A DNA stretch of 64,000 nt, from contig CM062820.1 in assembly GCA_031772625.1 (NCBI GenBank), positions 92,220,421 to 92,284,420 of the forward strand. The letters are read 5' to 3'. Under the pieces are notes generated by a model, which was not told where the DNA came from, searched no databases, and saw nothing but the letters and a program-made list of their open reading frames with translations. Positions 33,226-45,800 of this stretch are shown here, piece after piece. The translations under genes were made by a program, and so were the position numbers. The DNA comes from Pinus tabuliformis (lineage: Eukaryota > Streptophyta > Pinopsida > Pinales > Pinaceae). The first letter of the stretch is position 1, and every line of letters begins with the position of its first letter.

Positions 33226-35160
33226 ATTAGGGCTATATTTTTTTTTTTCTTTAGATAATTGGATTTCTTCATTTACCTATTAAATTCACTCCACAACATC
33301 ATAACATTATTCAAATTTACCACATTATTCAATAACATATGCAATAATATAGAAAGAACAATATCATCATCAATGCAGAAGAACATAAAAGAACAATAGA
33401 AGAAAAACATTCACACATAGAGACAACAGGATTGGTCGGAGACTAGGGCAAAACCCAACACTGCTAATAATCAAAACCCTGATTCAGAACCCTATGGTCA
33501 ATTCCTGAACTTTGCAGTGAACCGATGAAATATGCGGTCAACTACAAACTTCAAACTCTAGATCCCAATCGCACGCAGAGAGTTTATGTGCGTGCAGTTG
33601 AAGCCCTCCAAATGCATGCATGAGCTTCTGTTCCTGCAGTTGTGACCGAAATTTGCCTGCGGAAATCCTGCGACTAGAAACCAAAACCCTAAATCTCACG
33701 CGCGAGCTTTAGACCTTGCAATTTCAGACCTATATGAACCAATCTCCACAAACCACCTCAGACATTTGCGAGCCAAACCAAAGAAAGAAGAATGATCATG
33801 ATTATCTTTAAATGAGAGTCACTTGACTAATATTTATAGTCATCTGAGTGGTGTCCAATTTCTCTTTTTGGGTTGACTAATCCTTTTGAGCACATGTGGG
33901 CTTCAATTCAAAAATACACTTTCCCTTGTCCAAATCAGGTGCTTCAAAATTCAAAATTGGTCTTCTCGAAAAGAGGAATGTAGTCCCATGATTGGAATTT
34001 ATCACTGAGCTGCAAAATTAACACTACCTCTCTGCTTGGGACAAATTTTAACTGCATCATGTTATCATGTCAAGTATCATGTCATCAAATGTCATCTCAG
34101 TTCATCTTTGCTTATCCCTACTCATATCTTGTCTTTGCTCATATGTTGAACACTCTTGAATCTAAACGAAGAATAATTTGACATCTAAAGGGAGTCTAAG
34201 CTACCACCCTCTATTAATCAGGGAGCCCAAATCTACAACCCAACAATCTCATCAACGGGGAGCCAATTCTATAACTTGCATCAACATCTGATAGCCTAGA
34301 TCAATCCAAAACAACATCAGGGAGCACATCTCAACGTAAAACCACATCGAGGAGTTCAGTCTCGACTCGGAATCTAATGGAAATAAGGAAGGTCCTATGG
34401 GACACTCTTAGCTCGTTTCATCTCATAACGGAGTGAACATCTTCCACCCTATGTTGAGAAATAGGAATCATAGCATAGGGGAGAAAACATCTTCCACCAT
34501 ATGTCAATCAACAATATCTCATTCATCCTATTGCCCATTGATCTTCCCAACAATGACCCTCAAGAGTAATGTGGTAGAACACTTTCATCATAATAATCTT
34601 GGGTCACACACCTCCAATTTCTCTTAACCTGTTGGCGAGATGGGGAGCAATAATCCCAACAAGCCCTACTTGTGGGTATATTTCCAATTTGGGTATACTC
34701 TGGATAAACCAAGATAAAGGAGCAACATCTTCCACCCTATTTGTCAAATATAGGGGTGATACCCTATTTTCCATATATCCCTCAACCCGATGATCCCTAC
34801 ATCTCAATTCCTCACCCTGGGAGCTCAGACAAGGGGGAAAGAGTTGCTTCAGTGTCCTCGATTAGTCCTGCTCTTTGTAGATCAAAAACATATCAACGTG
34901 CTCATATCTGGTACTGGCTTAAACAACTCACTGAAGTGTTCAATCATAATGTATCATTAGCAGTGGTATCATGTTCATGCAAGACTTCAAATCAAATTTA
35001 TATTAGAATAAATATATATCACAAAAGGATACCGTATTGGTCTTCCCTCTCACGAAGGCAGCAGCCACAAGCCTAAGCTTGTCTCATACAACAACATTGT
35101 CTCAATATATGAAGATATCTCACTCCCATCTATATATGGGATTCTCTACCAATAGGATCC
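33226..35160. other. Repeat-like stretch without recognisable genes
   Basis: No credible coding region is seen. The sequence resembles LTR or other non-coding retroelement DNA. A phrase like CATCTTCCACCCTATGT occurs near 34439, 34490 and 34729, suggesting local duplication. No partner copy is in the window. Confidence 0.4.
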
Positions 35161-37034
35161 CACGCACTTTTATGAAGAGAAAAGTTCACGCACTTTTATG
35201 AAGAGAAAAGTTTATTTTATGTAGAGAAACGTTCACGCACTTTTATGCAGAGAAAAGTTTATTTCATGTAGAGAAAAGTTCACGCACTTTTATGCAGAGA
35301 AAAGTTTATTTCATGTAGAGAAAAAGTTCACGCACTTTCATGCAAGGAAAAGCGCGTATATGTTGGAGAACTTACCTTTGGTCCATGGTAGTTAGTCCTT
35401 GGTATTTGAACCTATGGTTTTGGACCATGGTACCTCGTCAGAAGTGTTGATCTCACGCACTTTCATGCAAGGAAAAGCGTGTATATGTTGGAGAACTTAC
35501 CTTTGGTCCATGGTAGTTAGTCCTTGGTATTTCATGCAAGGAAAAGCGCGTATATGTTGGAGAACTTACCTTTGGTCCATGGTAGTTAGTCCTTGGTATT
35601 TGAACCTATGGTTTTGGACCATGGTACCTCGTCAGAAGTGTTGATCTTACGCACTTTCATGGTTGGTTCATGGTATTAGTCCGATAGTTTTTGATCCTAT
35701 GGTTTTGGCTCGTGGTATTGCATCCAAAAGTATTGATCTCACGCACTTTCATGGTTGGTTCATGGTATTAGTCCAACAATTTTTTTGATCCTATGGTTTT
35801 GGCCCGTGGTATTGTGAAAGGCCTAAGACTATAAAAGAGGAAGGAGATCATTTGGCAAAGCATCATCTGAATGATTGAATATCTAGATCTGGAATACTGT
35901 GATTGGGTTATGGTGCAGATCTGGATCTGAGCTAAAGAGGGATCTCACCGGTTGATGTAGAACAAGATCTAAGGATAGACCGGGATCAAATGGTTTGAAA
36001 TGAACTATCTCTATATACTTGATTATGCTTATTCTAGATCTGTATACTGACGCTTGTAATGATCTGAACTGGGTATAACTTAAGTTTGAAATCGCTGCAA
36101 GTCATGATTGAATATTTATAGATCTGTACGCGGTTTGGCTTTGGTGAAAGCACGTATGTACGCAGGTTTGGTTCATTGTAGTAGCACATACCATTTGAGC
36201 TATGCTGTTTAAAGTTACAGGTTGTTGATGTGTTCTGATGACTGTTTAATGGTGTCAGTATTATACATATTCAGTTTGATTGATTGTGTTGATGGATGAG
36301 ATCAAGTAATAGATCTAATGGACTAGATCGGGTTGCTAACACTCATATTATCCTTGTATATGTATTGATCTGGTGATTCAGAAGATTGATTGATTTTTAT
36401 GGGTCCAGTATGAAAATTGGATGAAACGTGGCCTTTCAGATTATGTGTTGTGCTTCAGGTGTATCCAGTCTGAAAATATATGAAACGTGGTACCCGGAGG
36501 AGAGAAGATTGTAGGTCGGCGCCTACATACTAGTATCTTAGCTAGTACAAGAGCTACGGGGGTGGTAGCTCCCTTCCAGTAGCAGTTGAAAACTTTGGAG
36601 CATTGTAGCAGGTAGCAGCGTGCGTACTAGTAAATGGATCGGCTAGTACAAGAACTATGGGGGTTGTAGCTCTCTGCAGGTAGAAGCCTGCGTACTGGTA
36701 TAAGACTGCACCAGTACAGAAATATTGTAAAAGGATTTTCTTATTAAGAAGAAGATTGAGATTGACTTGCAGCAGGTGGTTTTCTCCCACATTGGGTTTC
36801 CACTTTATATCATGGTGTTCATGTGTGTGGCTTATGTGTGATGATTTGTTCTATTTTACTGCACCTGTTTACTGTTAATATGGTTAATAATGTTCTAATG
36901 CACTCATTAAGGATCAACTAACTGAATCATAAGAAGTTGTGGAAGTAGCATATATGAATCTGAATATGGAAATGAAAAAGTTTTATTGATGTGATAATAC
37001 TGATTCACCCCCCCTCTCAGTATTATTTCCAACA
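35161..37034 (+). repeat. 5' LTR of the gag-only element
   Basis: About 1.87 kb, matching the 3' copy closely from the CACGCACTTTTATG array through to TATTTCCAACA. The extreme left edge of the repeat (TGTTGG...) is not seen here. Confidence 0.82.
35163..35640. repeat. Tandem arrays inside the 5' LTR
   Basis: Two layers are seen. A unit of about 47 bp (TTCACGCACTTTTATGCAGA, then a GAAAAGTTTATTTCATGTAG stretch) is repeated about four times near 35165-35340. A longer unit of 75-130 bp (CATGCAAGGAAAAGCG, TATATGTTGGAGAACTTACC, TTTGGTCCATGGTAGTTAGT) is repeated three times to about 35640. The same arrays recur in the 3' copy at about 40205-40720 with slightly different copy number. Confidence 0.85.
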
Positions 37035-37036
37035 AT

Positions 37037-37050
37037 TGGTATCAGAGCAG
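37037..37050 (+). promoter_or_regulatory. Primer-binding site of the gag-only element
   Basis: TGGTATCAGAGCAG follows the 5' LTR by two bases and matches the initiator methionine tRNA complement. Confidence 0.85.
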
Positions 37051-37074
37051 GTCCTTTGGTAGAAGCTTGATCGC

Positions 37075-38544
37075 TTGAAGGAGATCCGTGGAACAATGGG
37101 AAAGAAGCTTAAGAAGAAAGCTCATAAGAAGAAGAAGACATCTCAGAAGAACTATGACAGTGGGAGAACCGATTGGGGATTAGGTATAAGAAGCTCTTCA
37201 GATTCAGATTCAGATTCGGAATCATTTCAGAATGAAGATGAACTATCAGGTATGAATTTTCTATCCTCTGACGTTCCAGCTATCTATCCATTTGGAAAAG
37301 ATGGAAGTGATAACGAAACAACTGAATGTGCTCTTATGGGTGAGGAAGAAGGATATCAAATAGAAGCAGAATTTAACAGGCTGACAAACAAAATTAGTGA
37401 ACAAGAAAGACTTCTGAACATAAAGAGTGGTGCCCTCAAAGAAACTTTTACTAGACAAAAGGCTCAACGAGAGTTATTCAAGGAGAAATATCAAAAGTTG
37501 CAGGTTGAAGCAACATCTCTAAGAAATGAAGTCAATGAAAAGAACACAACCATCAAGAAACTCAGAGATAGATCCAGTTACTATGAAAGTCTTGAAGCCA
37601 TGATCCGCTCTCTAAAGGAAGATCTTGAAGAATCAAAGAAGCAGAATAAAGATCTAGTCCAAGATATTGAAAAACAGGGAAACGAAGTTATCAGCTTAAA
37701 ATTTCAGCTAGAATGTGCCTTCAGAATTCGTCAAATGCAACAGGATCTGAATGAAGAACAAGAAAAGGAGATTCTCAAGCTAAAGCATTAGTTGGAAGAA
37801 GAAAGGAAAGCTGAAGAAGACATGAAGAAGCAATATCTAGAAAAAGAAGAACAACTTCAGGTTGAGGTAAATATCTTGAAAAGTAAATTAGAAGAAAAGG
37901 ATAAGCTCTTACGTTTTCAAGATAGTACTAAAGTCTTGTATGATATTCTTAATAGTCAAAGATCTCCTGCTATCAAAACTGGTCTTGGCTTTCATGAATC
38001 TGTTGAAGGTGAATCTAGTTCACAAGGTGAGACAAGGAACTCTAAAGAGAAATCTAAAATGATCAACAAGGAGATAAGAGAGATGAAAGGTCAATCTCAT
38101 CATCAACCAAGGAAAGAAATTCGTCAAAGAAAATCTTTTACTCCTCCTATGAATAATGTTGAATGTTATGTATGTCATAACCTTGGATATGTTGCAGCCA
38201 GATGTAGAAGAAGAAGGGTTCAAGATCATCAAACAAACAGATCATCTCAGTCAAGGTACTTTAATGGATATTGCTTTGCTTGCAATATGTTTGGTCACAA
38301 AGCTGCTGATTGCTACAAAAGGAATATGAAACATGTAAGATGTTATGCATGTAACAAGCTTGGACATATAGCAAAGAAATGCAGGAACAAAGCATGGACA
38401 TCACACCAAAAGGAGAAAAAATCATCACACTTGAAGATATGGAAGAAAAAGGAAGTTCAGTCAGAAAGTGGCGGCACAACACATTATACAGACATAACAG
38501 AGGGAGCCGGAAGTGTAAAACTTCAATATCCTACACAAGCTTGA
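37075..38544 (+). pseudogene. Gag-like coiled-coil protein with three zinc knuckles
   Basis: The N-terminal region is strongly basic (KKLKKKAHKKKK) then Ser/Asp-rich (SSSDSDSDSES). A long heptad-rich region of about 200 residues, with repeated Leu, Glu and Lys, predicts a coiled coil. Toward the end are three CCHC-like knuckles: CYVCHNLGYVAARC, CFACNMFGHKAADC and CYACNKLGHIAKKC, the first with Tyr where His is usual. Such gags package element RNA in known non-autonomous copies. The coding region belongs to a fossil element with about one break. Confidence 0.8.
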
Positions 38545-40001
38545 TAAAGGGAAGTTGCATATATACGCGAATTTGTTACTGCACAGTCGTGTATATGATT
38601 GTTTGAAGAAAGGCAGTAGGGACAGATTCAAGAAAAGGATCAGTTTTGCTCTAATTGATAATGGTTTCATTTTGCTAATGATGTGTGGATATGATGGTTA
38701 GAAGTATTTTGGTTCTAACTTGATATTGCTGATTAATATGCATGATCAGATTTGACAGATGGCACAGGTTTAGGGGGAGCATATGCTCTTAATGCATTGT
38801 TGGCATTATGGTTAATAGTCCTTGGTGATGATGCTTATATGGATAAATGATTCATCTTGCTATGATATGGTTATGAGTTGTTCAGATGATTCTTGGGGTT
38901 ACATAGTTGATATTTAGATCAGATTTGTGGTTGATTCTCTAATGGTGCTTACATGGTGATCTTCATAAGGATAAGGAGAAGTACATAGCTTGAATTCACA
39001 TCTTCTTTACTTGATGATGAATCACTCATATGCTGGTGTCGTCATATGCATAAAGATCATATATTACAGTTATGATGCAGGATTCCTATTGTTCTTGGCA
39101 CATATATGGATGAGGATTGTTGGCTGGATACATGGATGATTATTCAATGTTACATTGTTGGAGACATGATGATGATGAGTTCTTACCTATATGATGATAG
39201 GTTGTTTCGTACATATGTTGATTGATATTCCCAATTAATGATACTTGGTCCATGCAGATCTGGATGGCTATGGTGTTTCTCACATTTGATAGAATGATTC
39301 TGTATATACAGAATTTTGTTCAAAAGGATGAGTTGATACAGGCATACCTTGATGATTCATGCACTAATACAAGTTGCTGGTGACAGATGCTATGGAGCAG
39401 ATCATTCAGTGTCGTTGCTGATGTTTATCATGATCTTATTTAGGTGTTTGGTCTTTGTTATAAATGTCATGTATATCATTCGATGTAAAGGTCATATCAA
39501 GACTCATGATGTAATAGTGTGTCTCTATCTATTGTAGTCATATCAAGGTCATGTAACGGTCTATGTTGGTTTCCCCACTATGCCTGGGATGAATGATGTA
39601 ATGTACTTGGTTGTCATTTTCTGGTATATCCCCACTTGGTTGGGAGATGGATGTATGTATGAGTATTTGGTGATAGGAAGGTCATTTATGATGTATAAAG
39701 TCATGTACTTCTTGTAGAACATCTTTTTGCAGACCTTGCTTAACAGTCAGGGGGAGCATGAACAAGCATATTTCAGCAGAGCAGAGATTTCAGCATGTTC
39801 TCAGAAAAAGCATGGACAGATTGGTGCACCATGGCATATACAAAGGGGGAGCTCATTCAGAGATTTCAACAGGTACTCAGGGGGAGTATGAACAGCGGAA
39901 TGCCTTTCTAGGAAAGAGAATATCTTGGTTCGCCCTTTGCCCTTGATGTCAAAGGGGGAGAGTGATTTGGTATTGTTGCCATCAAGTCCAAAGGGGGAGA
40001 T
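38545..40001. other. Non-coding interior of the gag-only element
   Basis: This 1.46 kb between the gag region and the polypurine tract has no RT, integrase or protease frame on either strand. The GGGGGAGC and AAAGGGGGAGA phrases recur near 38770, 39750, 39845, 39880, 39950 and 39990, suggesting repeated polypurine-like tracts. Confidence 0.65.
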
Positions 40002-42121
40002 TGTTGGCATTATGATGCATGTGTTGTACTTGATGGAAAACATCTCATAGAAGATCAACTCACTTATATATATCTAGATGAATCTACGGGAGAGATATCA
40101 GATGACAATTCTCAGTATGACAAGTCCAAAGGGGGAGATTGTTGGCATTATGAGACAAGTGTTGTACTTGATGGCAACCCACTCATCTCAGATGATAAAT
40201 TATAGTGCAGAAAAGTTCACGCACTTATATGCAGAGAAAAGTTTATTTCATGTAGAGAAAAGTTCACGCACTTTTATGCAGAGAAAAGTTTATTTCATGT
40301 AGAGAAAAGTTCACGCACTTTTATGCAGAGAAAGTTTATTTCATGTAGAGAAAAGTTCACGCACTTTTATGCAGAGAAAAGTTTATTTCATGTAGAGAAA
40401 AAGTTCACGCACTTTCATGCAAGGAAAAGCGCTTATATGTTGGAGAACTTACCTTTGGTCCATGGTAGTTAGTCCTTGGTATTTGAACCTATGGTTTTGG
40501 ACCATGGTACCTCGTCAGAAGTGTTGATCTCACACACTTTCATGCAAGGAAAAGCGTGTATATGTTGGAGAACTTACCTTTGGTCCATGGTAGTTAGTCC
40601 TTGGTATTTCATGCAAGGAAAAGCGCGTATATGTTGGAGAACTTACCTTTGGTCCATGGTAGTTAGTCCTTGGTATTTGAACCTATGGTTTTGGACCATG
40701 GTACCTCGTCAGAAGTGTTGATCTCACGCACTTTCATGGTTGGTTCATGGTATTAGTCCGATAGTTTTTGATCCTATGGTTTTGGCTCGTGGTATTGCAT
40801 CCAAAAGTATTGATCTCACGCACTTTCATGGTTGGTTCATGGTATTAGTCCAACAGTTTTTTTGATCCTATGGTTTTGGCCCGTGGTATTGTGAAAGGCC
40901 TAAGACTATAAAAGAGGAAGGAGATCATTTGGCAAAGCATCATCTGAATGATTGAATATCTAGATCTGGAATACTATGATTGGGTTATGGTGCAGATCTA
41001 GATCTGAGCTAAAGAGGGATCTCACCGGTTGATGGAGAACAAGATCTAAGGATAGATCGAGATCAAATGGTTTGAAATGAACTATCTCTATATAGTTGAT
41101 TATGCTTATTCTAGATCTGTATACTGACGCTTGTAATGATCTGAACTGGGTATAACTTAAGTTTGAAATCGCTGCAAGTCATGATTGAATATTTATAGAT
41201 CTGTACGCGGTTTGGCTTTGGTGAAATCACGTATGTACGCAGGTTTGGTTCATTGTAGTAGCATATACCATTTGAGCTATGATGTTTAAAGTTACAGGGT
41301 GTTGATGTGTTCTGATGACTGTTTAATGGTGTCAGTATTCTACATATTCAGTTTGATTGATTGTGTTGATGGATGAGATCAAGTAATAGATCTAATGGAC
41401 TAGATCGGGTTGCTAACACTCATATTATCCTTGTATATGTATTGATCTGGTGATTGGGTGATTCAGAAGATTGATTGATTTTTATGGGTCCAGTATGAAA
41501 ATTGGATGAAACGTGGCCTTTCAGATTATGTGTTGTGCTTCAGGTGTATCCAGTCTGAAAATATATGAAACATGGTACCCGGAGGAGAGAAGATTGTAGG
41601 CCGGCGCCTACGTACTAGTATCTTAGCTAGTACAAGAGCTACGGGGGTGGTAGCTCCCTTCCAGTAGCAGTTGAAAACTTTGGAGCATTGTAGCAGGTAG
41701 CAGCCTACGTACTAGTAAATGGATCGGCTAGTACAAGAACTATGGGGGTTGTAGCTCTCTGCAGGTAGAAGCCTGCGTACTGGTATAAGACTGCACCAGT
41801 ACAGAAATATTGTAAAAGGATTTTCTTATTAAGAAGAAGATTGAGATTGACTTGCAGCAGGTGGTTTTCTCCCACATTGGGTTTCCACCTTATATCATGG
41901 TGTTCATGTGTGTGGCTTATGTGTGATGATTTGTTCTATTTTACTGCACCTGTTTACTGTTAATATGGTTAATAATGTTCTAATGCACTCATTAAGGATC
42001 AACTAACTGAATCATAAGAAGTTGTGGAAGTAGCATATATGAATCTGAATATGGAAATGAAAAAGTTTTATTGATGTGATAATACTGATTCACCCCCCCC
42101 CTCTCAGTATTATTTCCAACA
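40002..42121 (+). repeat. 3' LTR of the gag-only element
   Basis: The repeat opens TGTTGGCATTATGA after a purine tract. Two such openings exist, 40002 and 40140, and I cannot tell which is the true edge. It ends in CCAACA at 42121. The body matches 35161-37034 with scattered substitutions. Confidence 0.8.
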
Positions 42122-43583
42122 AACCTTTATTTTTTCTCGAGGAGACAAATATGGTGGTAACTTCCCTGTAGCCAAGTAATTAGCAATATCTACAAACCAA
42201 GGAGATTTAATAGATACTACAAAAAGATATTCATCAGGAAAATTATCTTCTACAGGAACATCGTTATTATCATTTTGAATCCTAGATAGAAAATCAACAA
42301 CTGTATTTTGTTTTCCAAGTCTATCCAAAATAGTAATATTGAATTCTTGTAACAACAATAACCATCTTGTAATTATGCCATTAGTGATTGGTTTATTCAT
42401 TAAATATCTAATTGCAGAATGATCTGTGTGTATGAAGGTTTCATAACCAGTGATGTAATGTTTGAATTTATTGATGGCATGGACAACAACTAAAAACTCC
42501 TTTTCTGTTACAATGTAATTTAACTCTGCAGGAGTAAAATTTTTATTGGTGCATTAAATGGCATAACGAGTTAAACCCTTTTGTCCTAAAACATCTCCTA
42601 ACGTTGTATCAGAGGCATTAGTCGAAATGTGAAAAGGTAGTTTCCAATTTGGTCCTCTTAGAATGGGTGCTTTAGAAATATTTTCTTTCAATGTTTCAAA
42701 ATATTTTTGGCAATCAAAATTCCAAATGAATTCACAATCTTTTGTGAGTAATTTGAAAAGTGGAGAGGCTATTTTTGTAAAATTTTCTATGAATCTTTTG
42801 TAATAGCTAGTAAAACCAAGAAAACTTCTAACATCTCTTTGACAAGTTGGAATTGATAATTTAGAAATAACTTCTACTTTAGATGTATCCACTCTAATTC
42901 CATTTCCTGAAATATGGTGTCCTAAAAAAATTTCCTTAGTAAACATCATAAAACATTTTTCATGACTTAATGAGAGATTTGCTTATTTACATATAATGAG
43001 AACTTTTTCCAAATTTTTAAGAGCTTCTTCAAAATAATTTCCATAGACAGTAAAATCATCCATATAAACTTCTACACAATCATGAATTAGATCAGAGAAA
43101 ATGCCTAAAACTTCCCTTTGGAATGTTGCAAGTGCATTACATAACCCAAAAGGAAGTACTCAATAGGCATAGGTTCCCCATGGACAGGTAAAAGTGGTTT
43201 TATCTTGATCTTCTGGAGCTACTTGGATCTGGTTATATCCACTAAAACCATCCAAGAATGAAAAATATTTAGTTCTTGCTAATGTAGCTAAAACTTGATC
43301 TATAAAAGGAAGTGGGAAATGATCATTTAAAGTATATTTATTCAATTCCCTATAGTCAATGCATATTCTCCATTTCCATTCTTTTTAGAACAATTACCAT
43401 TGGTGAAACCCAATGGTTATCTGATATTGGATAAATGAAATTCACATTTAACAATTTTTGTAGTTCCTCTTTAACAATTTCTCTTAAATTTGGATTCATT
43501 CTTCTTTGAGGTTGTCGGATTGGTTTGGAATTTTCTTCAATATAGATATGATGTCTACAAGTATTAGAATCAATTCCTTTCAT
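42122..43583 (-). pseudogene. Athila-like RT and RNase H (fossil)
   Basis: From 43583 the stretch gives KPIRQPQRRMNPNLREIVKE, then LPFIDQVLATLARTKYFSFL and FSGYNQIQVAPEDQDKTTF, the connection FLGHHISGNGIRVDTSKVEV, RSFLGFTSYYKRFIENFTKI, and RNase H up to LGKQNTVVDFLSRIQND. Sequence ends at the right LTR of the gag-only element. Confidence 0.85.
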
Positions 43584-43880
43584 GTCAGTGTGTTCCCATG
43601 CATAAGCGAAGGAATGTTCTTATAACATTTTTATTAATTCTTTATTTTGATATTCTTCCAGATTCTTATTGATGTTCAAAGTTTTCTTTGGAAATATTTC
43701 TATTAAATAATTGCCAGATTTTTCCATAGAATGTAAAGACAATTGATGAGATGATAAATATTCAATATTACATTGTTCTTAAAAACTTTGATTAGGTTCA
43801 AAATATGAGGAAGATTCATTATTTTCTATTAAATTCAAAATATGTTCTTCTTCATCTATTTGTGAAGTAACAAAGATTGG

Positions 43881-44546
43881 TCATATATCAATATTATCAT
43901 CTATCCATTCTTCACTTTCTACCTCTATTGTTTTTTTTGTAGGAGGATATAATGTGAATTTCTTTGTTGAACTTCCATAAAAAATAAACATATCACCAAA
44001 TCTACAACTTATAAAAGCATCAGTTGTAGCTAACCATGGTCTTCCTAGAATCAATGGATGTTCTAAATTATTCTTGGGTGTCAAAATCATATCAATAGGA
44101 TATTTGCAATAATCTAAGGATACAAATATATCTTCTAACACACCATCAGGGACTTTGATAACATATCTATTTGCTAATTGCGGTAATGTAGGTGTATGTT
44201 GAAGATTAGGAAGTTTCAATTTATTCATAGTTTGTTTACTCATGATATTTATAGATGCTCCTAAATCAATCAATGTATTTAGAATTTTGATACCATTGAT
44301 GTGTGTTTTCACAATGGGACTTCCTGGATCAAGATATTTCTGAATTGTTGTTTTTCCCATCATGATATCTGCAATTTTTCGAACTAATTGAATTATTTTG
44401 ACTTCTTTCCTTTTTGTTCCTTGTCCTTTAATTCTTAACTCCCTAATTCTCTTTGCAAATATTGGTATTTCTTTGATAGCTTGTAACAAAGGAACTTTTA
44501 TGCAAACGTTCTTCAGTTCATCTATCATATCATAATTAGACAACAT
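43881..44546 (-). pseudogene. Athila-like protease region (fossil)
   Basis: The frame shows KVPLLQAIKEIPIFAKRIRE, then PGSPIVKTHINGIKILNTLI followed by DLGASINIMSKQT, the aspartic-protease-like site with DLGA, and HPLILGRPWLATTDAFISCR. These are typical of Athila-type gag-protease junctions. Confidence 0.85.
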
Positions 44547-44667
44547 AATTTATTTTTCTACCCCTTTATCGATTTTCAATCTTTCAAGAAAAGGTGATGC
44601 TTGAACAGAAATTGAAGGTTGTTCTATGATGGGAGTTGAGTTTATTGGGATATCATTAGAATGTGCA

Positions 44668-45783
44668 TGTAATGCCCTACTTAATCTTATCATGTTAATT
44701 TTTATTAGTGTTTAATTAACCTAAAAATATTGATTTATAATTATCAAGAAATATTGGTATATACCTACATTTGTGAAACTGTAATTTTATTTTACTGATA
44801 TAAATTTTATTATTGTTATTATTCAATTCCCAACTTGTCTTCTCAAATTTAATTTTGGATAGGATATGGTCTCCTCCAATTTATTCCAAATTAAATATCC
44901 ATATCCCAAGGTGTCCTTTCAAATCTAGTTTTGAGAGGATACGGTCTCCTCCAATTTATTCCAAATTAAATATCCATATCCCAAGGTGTCTTTCCAAATC
45001 TAGTTTTGAGAAGATATGGTCTTCTCTAATTAAATTCCAAATTAAATATTCATATCTCAAGGTGTCCTCTCAAATCTGCTTAGGAGAAGATATGATATTC
45101 TCCAATTAAATTCCAAATTAAATATCCATATCCCAAGGTGTCTTATCAAATCTACTTGGGAGAAGATATGGTAAGAAATGTCAATGATACTAAATGAAAG
45201 GATGAGGGTGTAGTCTTGACATTATGATAGGTGGTTGAGGTGGATGGGAGGAAGAGACATAAAAGGGGAAGGATGATGAGAGGAGAGGGGGGAATCCTTG
45301 TTCTTGGCTTTGGTTTGGAGGATTTTGTTTTGGGGAAGGAATGTGGAGAAAGATAAGGGAGATAATGGAGAGATAAACGTGGGAATACAAACTTGGATCT
45401 GGAGAGTGTTTGTTTAACCTAGACACACTACATCTAGTTGGACTTGGGCTCAAAGGGCTAGGGAACCTATGGAGATTTCATGGGCTAGGAAATCATTCCT
45501 AGCTGGCTGGAAGGTCAATTCAGTCAGGTAGTTGAGAGGAGCATTCCAACAGAGTCAAGAGCATCTCATCCAGGCTATTGGAATAAGTATTCTTCCATTT
45601 ATTGATTACTTATGTAAATGGTTTCAATGAAATTATTACTTATTTAATATGTGGTAAATAAATTTTAATCGTATATTGTCATCAAATAAATGTTGAGTTA
45701 TAAATAAGTTATTTCCCTTTTTATTGTGTTTAAATTAAATAAATTTAGTTTTTAGTTATAGGACCTTAGGATGGATCCAAACA
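44668..45783 (+). repeat. Left LTR of the nested chromovirus
   Basis: 1116 bp from TGTAATGCCCTACTTAAT to CCAAACA. It contains a run of imperfect direct repeats of about 70 bp (AATTCCAAATTAAATATCCA and TATCCCAAGGTGTC), about four copies between 44870 and 45175. Confidence 0.82.
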
Positions 45784-45785
45784 TA

Positions 45786-45800
45786 TGGTATCAGAGCGGG
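45786..45800 (+). promoter_or_regulatory. Primer-binding site of the nested chromovirus
   Basis: TGGTATCAGAGCGGG lies two bases after the left LTR and matches the initiator-Met tRNA complement. Confidence 0.85.

Larger units (their letters stand above)
35161..42121 (+). mobile_element. Gag-only non-autonomous LTR element (TR-GAG type)
   Basis: The ends are long terminal repeats (35161-37034 and about 40140-42121, possibly from 40002) that are nearly identical by eye. Next to the left one is an initiator-Met-type primer site (37037-37050). Before the right one is a polypurine tract AAAGGGGGAGAT, which is repeated with the LTR opening TGTTGGCATTATGA 138 bp earlier. The interior of about 3 kb encodes only a gag-like protein (37075-38544). 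The remaining 1.5 kb has no protease, RT, RNase H or integrase. That matches terminal-repeat retrotransposons with a GAG domain. It must have borrowed enzymes from a partner, perhaps a copia element of the SIRE/Maximus kind (inference). It looks nearly whole, with about one break in the gag region, and is young. Confidence 0.85.

Noticed and set aside
33226-35160. Continuation of the Athila-like integrase left of the gag-only element
   Set aside because: No integrase block was recognised on the minus strand, so the stretch was left unclassified.
35163-35350. Regularly spaced repeats considered as a CRISPR array
   Set aside because: The repeats are direct tandem units without unique spacers of constant length, lie in an LTR, and this is plant nuclear DNA.
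35399-40721. 81-codon frames (MVFEPMVLDHGTSSE...) found in both LTRs
   Set aside because: They lie in tandem-repeat U3-like sequence, are repetitive, and have no element-protein similarity.
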